Source: Marinobacter confluentis
GTDB lineage: Bacteria > Pseudomonadota > Gammaproteobacteria > Pseudomonadales > Oleiphilaceae
DNA length: 64,000 bases
Direction: 5' to 3'
Assembly: GCF_004785685.1 (NCBI RefSeq)
Contig: NZ_SRPF01000005.1
Coordinates: forward strand, 1 to 64,000
Part shown: positions 62,801-64,000 of the stretch, piece after piece
Position numbering within the stretch: position 1 is the stretch's first letter
Layout: the number at the start of each line of letters is the position of its first letter
Notes under the pieces: generated by a model
The model's database searches: none
Told to the model about the DNA's origin: nothing
Seen by the model: the letters and a program-made list of their open reading frames with translations, nothing else
Made by a program: the position numbers and the translations under genes

Positions 62801-64000
62801 TTACTGAATCAGGTCGCTCTTGATGATCTTGGGCGTGATAAAGATCAACAGTTCGCTGCGCTCGTCGATGTGCTCAGTGCGCTTGAACAGTCGGCCGAGG
62901 TAGGGGATGTCCCCCAGGAACGGTGTCTTGGTCGTGGTGGTTGCCACTTCAGACTGGAAGATACCACCGAGCACGACTGTTTCGCCGTTACCAACCAGTA
63001 CCTGAGTGGTCACCGAGTTGGTATTGATAGAGGGAATACCACCGGTCACTTCGCCTCGCGAATCCTGATTCACCACCAGATCCATAATGATCTTGTCGTC
63101 CGGTGTGATCTGCGGGGTGACTTCCAGGGACAGTGCCGCTTCCTTGAACGAAACTGACGTTGCACCGCTTGAAGACGCTTCCTGATAGGGAATCTCTTCA
63201 CCGGATTTGATGGACGCGGTCTGGCGGTCTGCAGTGACTACTCGAGGCTGCGACACAACCTCGGCCTGACCATCGCTCTCGAGCGCCGAGAGTTCCAGAT
63301 CAACCAGATAATCATCGCTGCCCCAGCCGAGGGCAAAGGAAGAGGCGCCTTGTCCGGTTACACCCAGATCAACTGCAAGCGCTCCCGGGAACGTCGTTTC
63401 AAATCCAACACCCGGAGCCGATGAATCCCGACCATCCTGAACGCCGTCGAGTGAACCGCCAACGGACACTACACTGCCGTCGCCGCGGATATCGTAAGCA
63501 GCACCACCCCAGCGAACACCAAGGTCCTCGGCAACGTTGGTCTGGGCGCGAACGATTCGCGCCTCGATAGACACCTGGCGAACAGGCACGTCCCAGGTGG
63601 TGACCAGACGACGGATTTCATCCAGCTTCTCCGCCGTTTCACGAACGCTGATGGTATTGGTTCGGGCGTCAGAGGAAACAAAGCCCCGCGAGGAAATAAG
63701 CTCTTCGTCCGCCTGGATTAGGGAAACCACATCGGCCGCTTTGGCATAGTTCACCTGAATGATGTCCAGACGAACCGGAGCCAGTTCCGCAATCTGCTTG
63801 TTGGTTTCAAGCTCGAGGCGCTCACGAGCCGCAATTTCGTCAGCCGGTGCTACCAGCAGGACATTACCGATCTGGCGCTTGTCCAGACCTTTGGTTTTGA
63901 GAATCAGATCCAGCGCCTGATCCCATGGCACGTTCTGCAAGCGAAGTGTGATGCTGCCGCTGACGGTATCGCTGGCTACCAGGTTGAGGCCAGTAAAGTC
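62801..64000 (-). CDS. pilQ: Type IV pilus secretin PilQ (C-terminal part; cut by window edge)
   Basis: Outer membrane secretin through which the pilus passes. The frame is open to the right edge, and the N-terminal AMIN and N0 regions lie outside the window. What is visible, 399 residues, covers the end of the N0/STN domain (LRLQNVPWDQALDLILKTKG), an N1 domain and the secretin barrel, ending with LGDIPYLGRLFKRTEHIDER and LLIFITPKII. It lies before aroK-aroB as in Pseudomonas pilMNOPQ. Confidence 0.95.
   Translation of the reverse strand, partial: DFTGLNLVASDTVSGSITLRLQNVPWDQALDLILKTKGLDKRQIGNVLLVAPADEIAARERLELETNKQIAELAPVRLDIIQVNYAKAADVVSLIQADEELISSRGFVSSDARTNTISVRETAEKLDEIRRLVTTWDVPVRQVSIEARIVRAQTNVAEDLGVRWGGAAYDIRGDGSVVSVGGSLDGVQDGRDSSAPGVGFETTFPGALAVDLGVTGQGASSFALGWGSDDYLVDLELSALESDGQAEVVSQPRVVTADRQTASIKSGEEIPYQEASSSGATSVSFKEAALSLEVTPQITPDDKIIMDLVVNQDSRGEVTGGIPSINTNSVTTQVLVGNGETVVLGGIFQSEVATTTTKTPFLGDIPYLGRLFKRTEHIDERSELLIFITPKIIKSDLIQ

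Overview
The window looks like a chromosome segment of a marine gammaproteobacterium of the Marinobacter type. Three things point there: housekeeping gene order shared with Pseudomonas and its relatives (pilQ-aroK-aroB-damX-gltB-gltD-hemE; rplU-rpmA-obgE-proB; rluD-pgeF-clpB; ispH beside the minor pilins), a wax ester synthase/diacylglycerol acyltransferase gene, and moderately high G+C. The genus is an inference from gene content and order. Coding density is high and most genes are on the minus strand.

Layout. 1-302: leader and two tandem promoters of an rRNA operon that runs leftward out of the window. 303-4530: branched-chain amino acid genes ilvI-ilvH-ilvC followed by pssA. 5039-8138: a DUF4124 protein, then clpB with a sigma-32 type promoter. 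8305-12692: pgeF, rluD, divergent bamD, nadE. 12779-24405: a type IV pilus block: pilS-pilR, fimT, and the minor pilin operon fimU-pilV-pilW-pilX-pilY1-pilE. 24598-32003: ispH, fkpB, lspA, ileS, ribF and murJ, forming one minus-strand operon. 32241-35716: rpsT, proB, obgE, rpmA, rplU. 35956-41695: ispB, a glutathionyl-hydroquinone reductase with a divergent YhaJ-like regulator, the wax ester synthase, a DUF2057 lipoprotein and a small DUF6316 protein. 41732-48372: one long minus-strand run glyA-nrdR-ribD-ribBA-ribH-nusB-thiL-pgpA. 48710-52118: ettA-radA and a PilZ protein. 52225-64000: pilQ (cut by the right edge), aroK, aroB, a DamX-like protein, gltB, gltD, hemE.

How the parts fit. Three separated stretches serve type IV pili: the PilS/PilR two-component system, the minor pilins with the PilY1 tip adhesin, and the PilQ secretin. 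A PilZ-domain protein may bring cyclic-di-GMP control. Cell-envelope genes are frequent (pssA, pgpA, murJ, lspA, bamD, the DamX-like protein), as are cofactor genes (riboflavin, thiamine, NAD, haem).

I found no prophage, insertion sequence, CRISPR array, tRNA or defence island, and nothing I would call a wholly new system. The points that most deserve a second look are the perfect 21-copy hexanucleotide tract in the DamX-like gene, an acyltransferase with a changed active-site motif, a PilY1 without a recognisable metal-binding von Willebrand motif, a RibBA whose GTP cyclohydrolase half has lost its zinc cysteines, and well-formed stress-type and stringent-type promoters.
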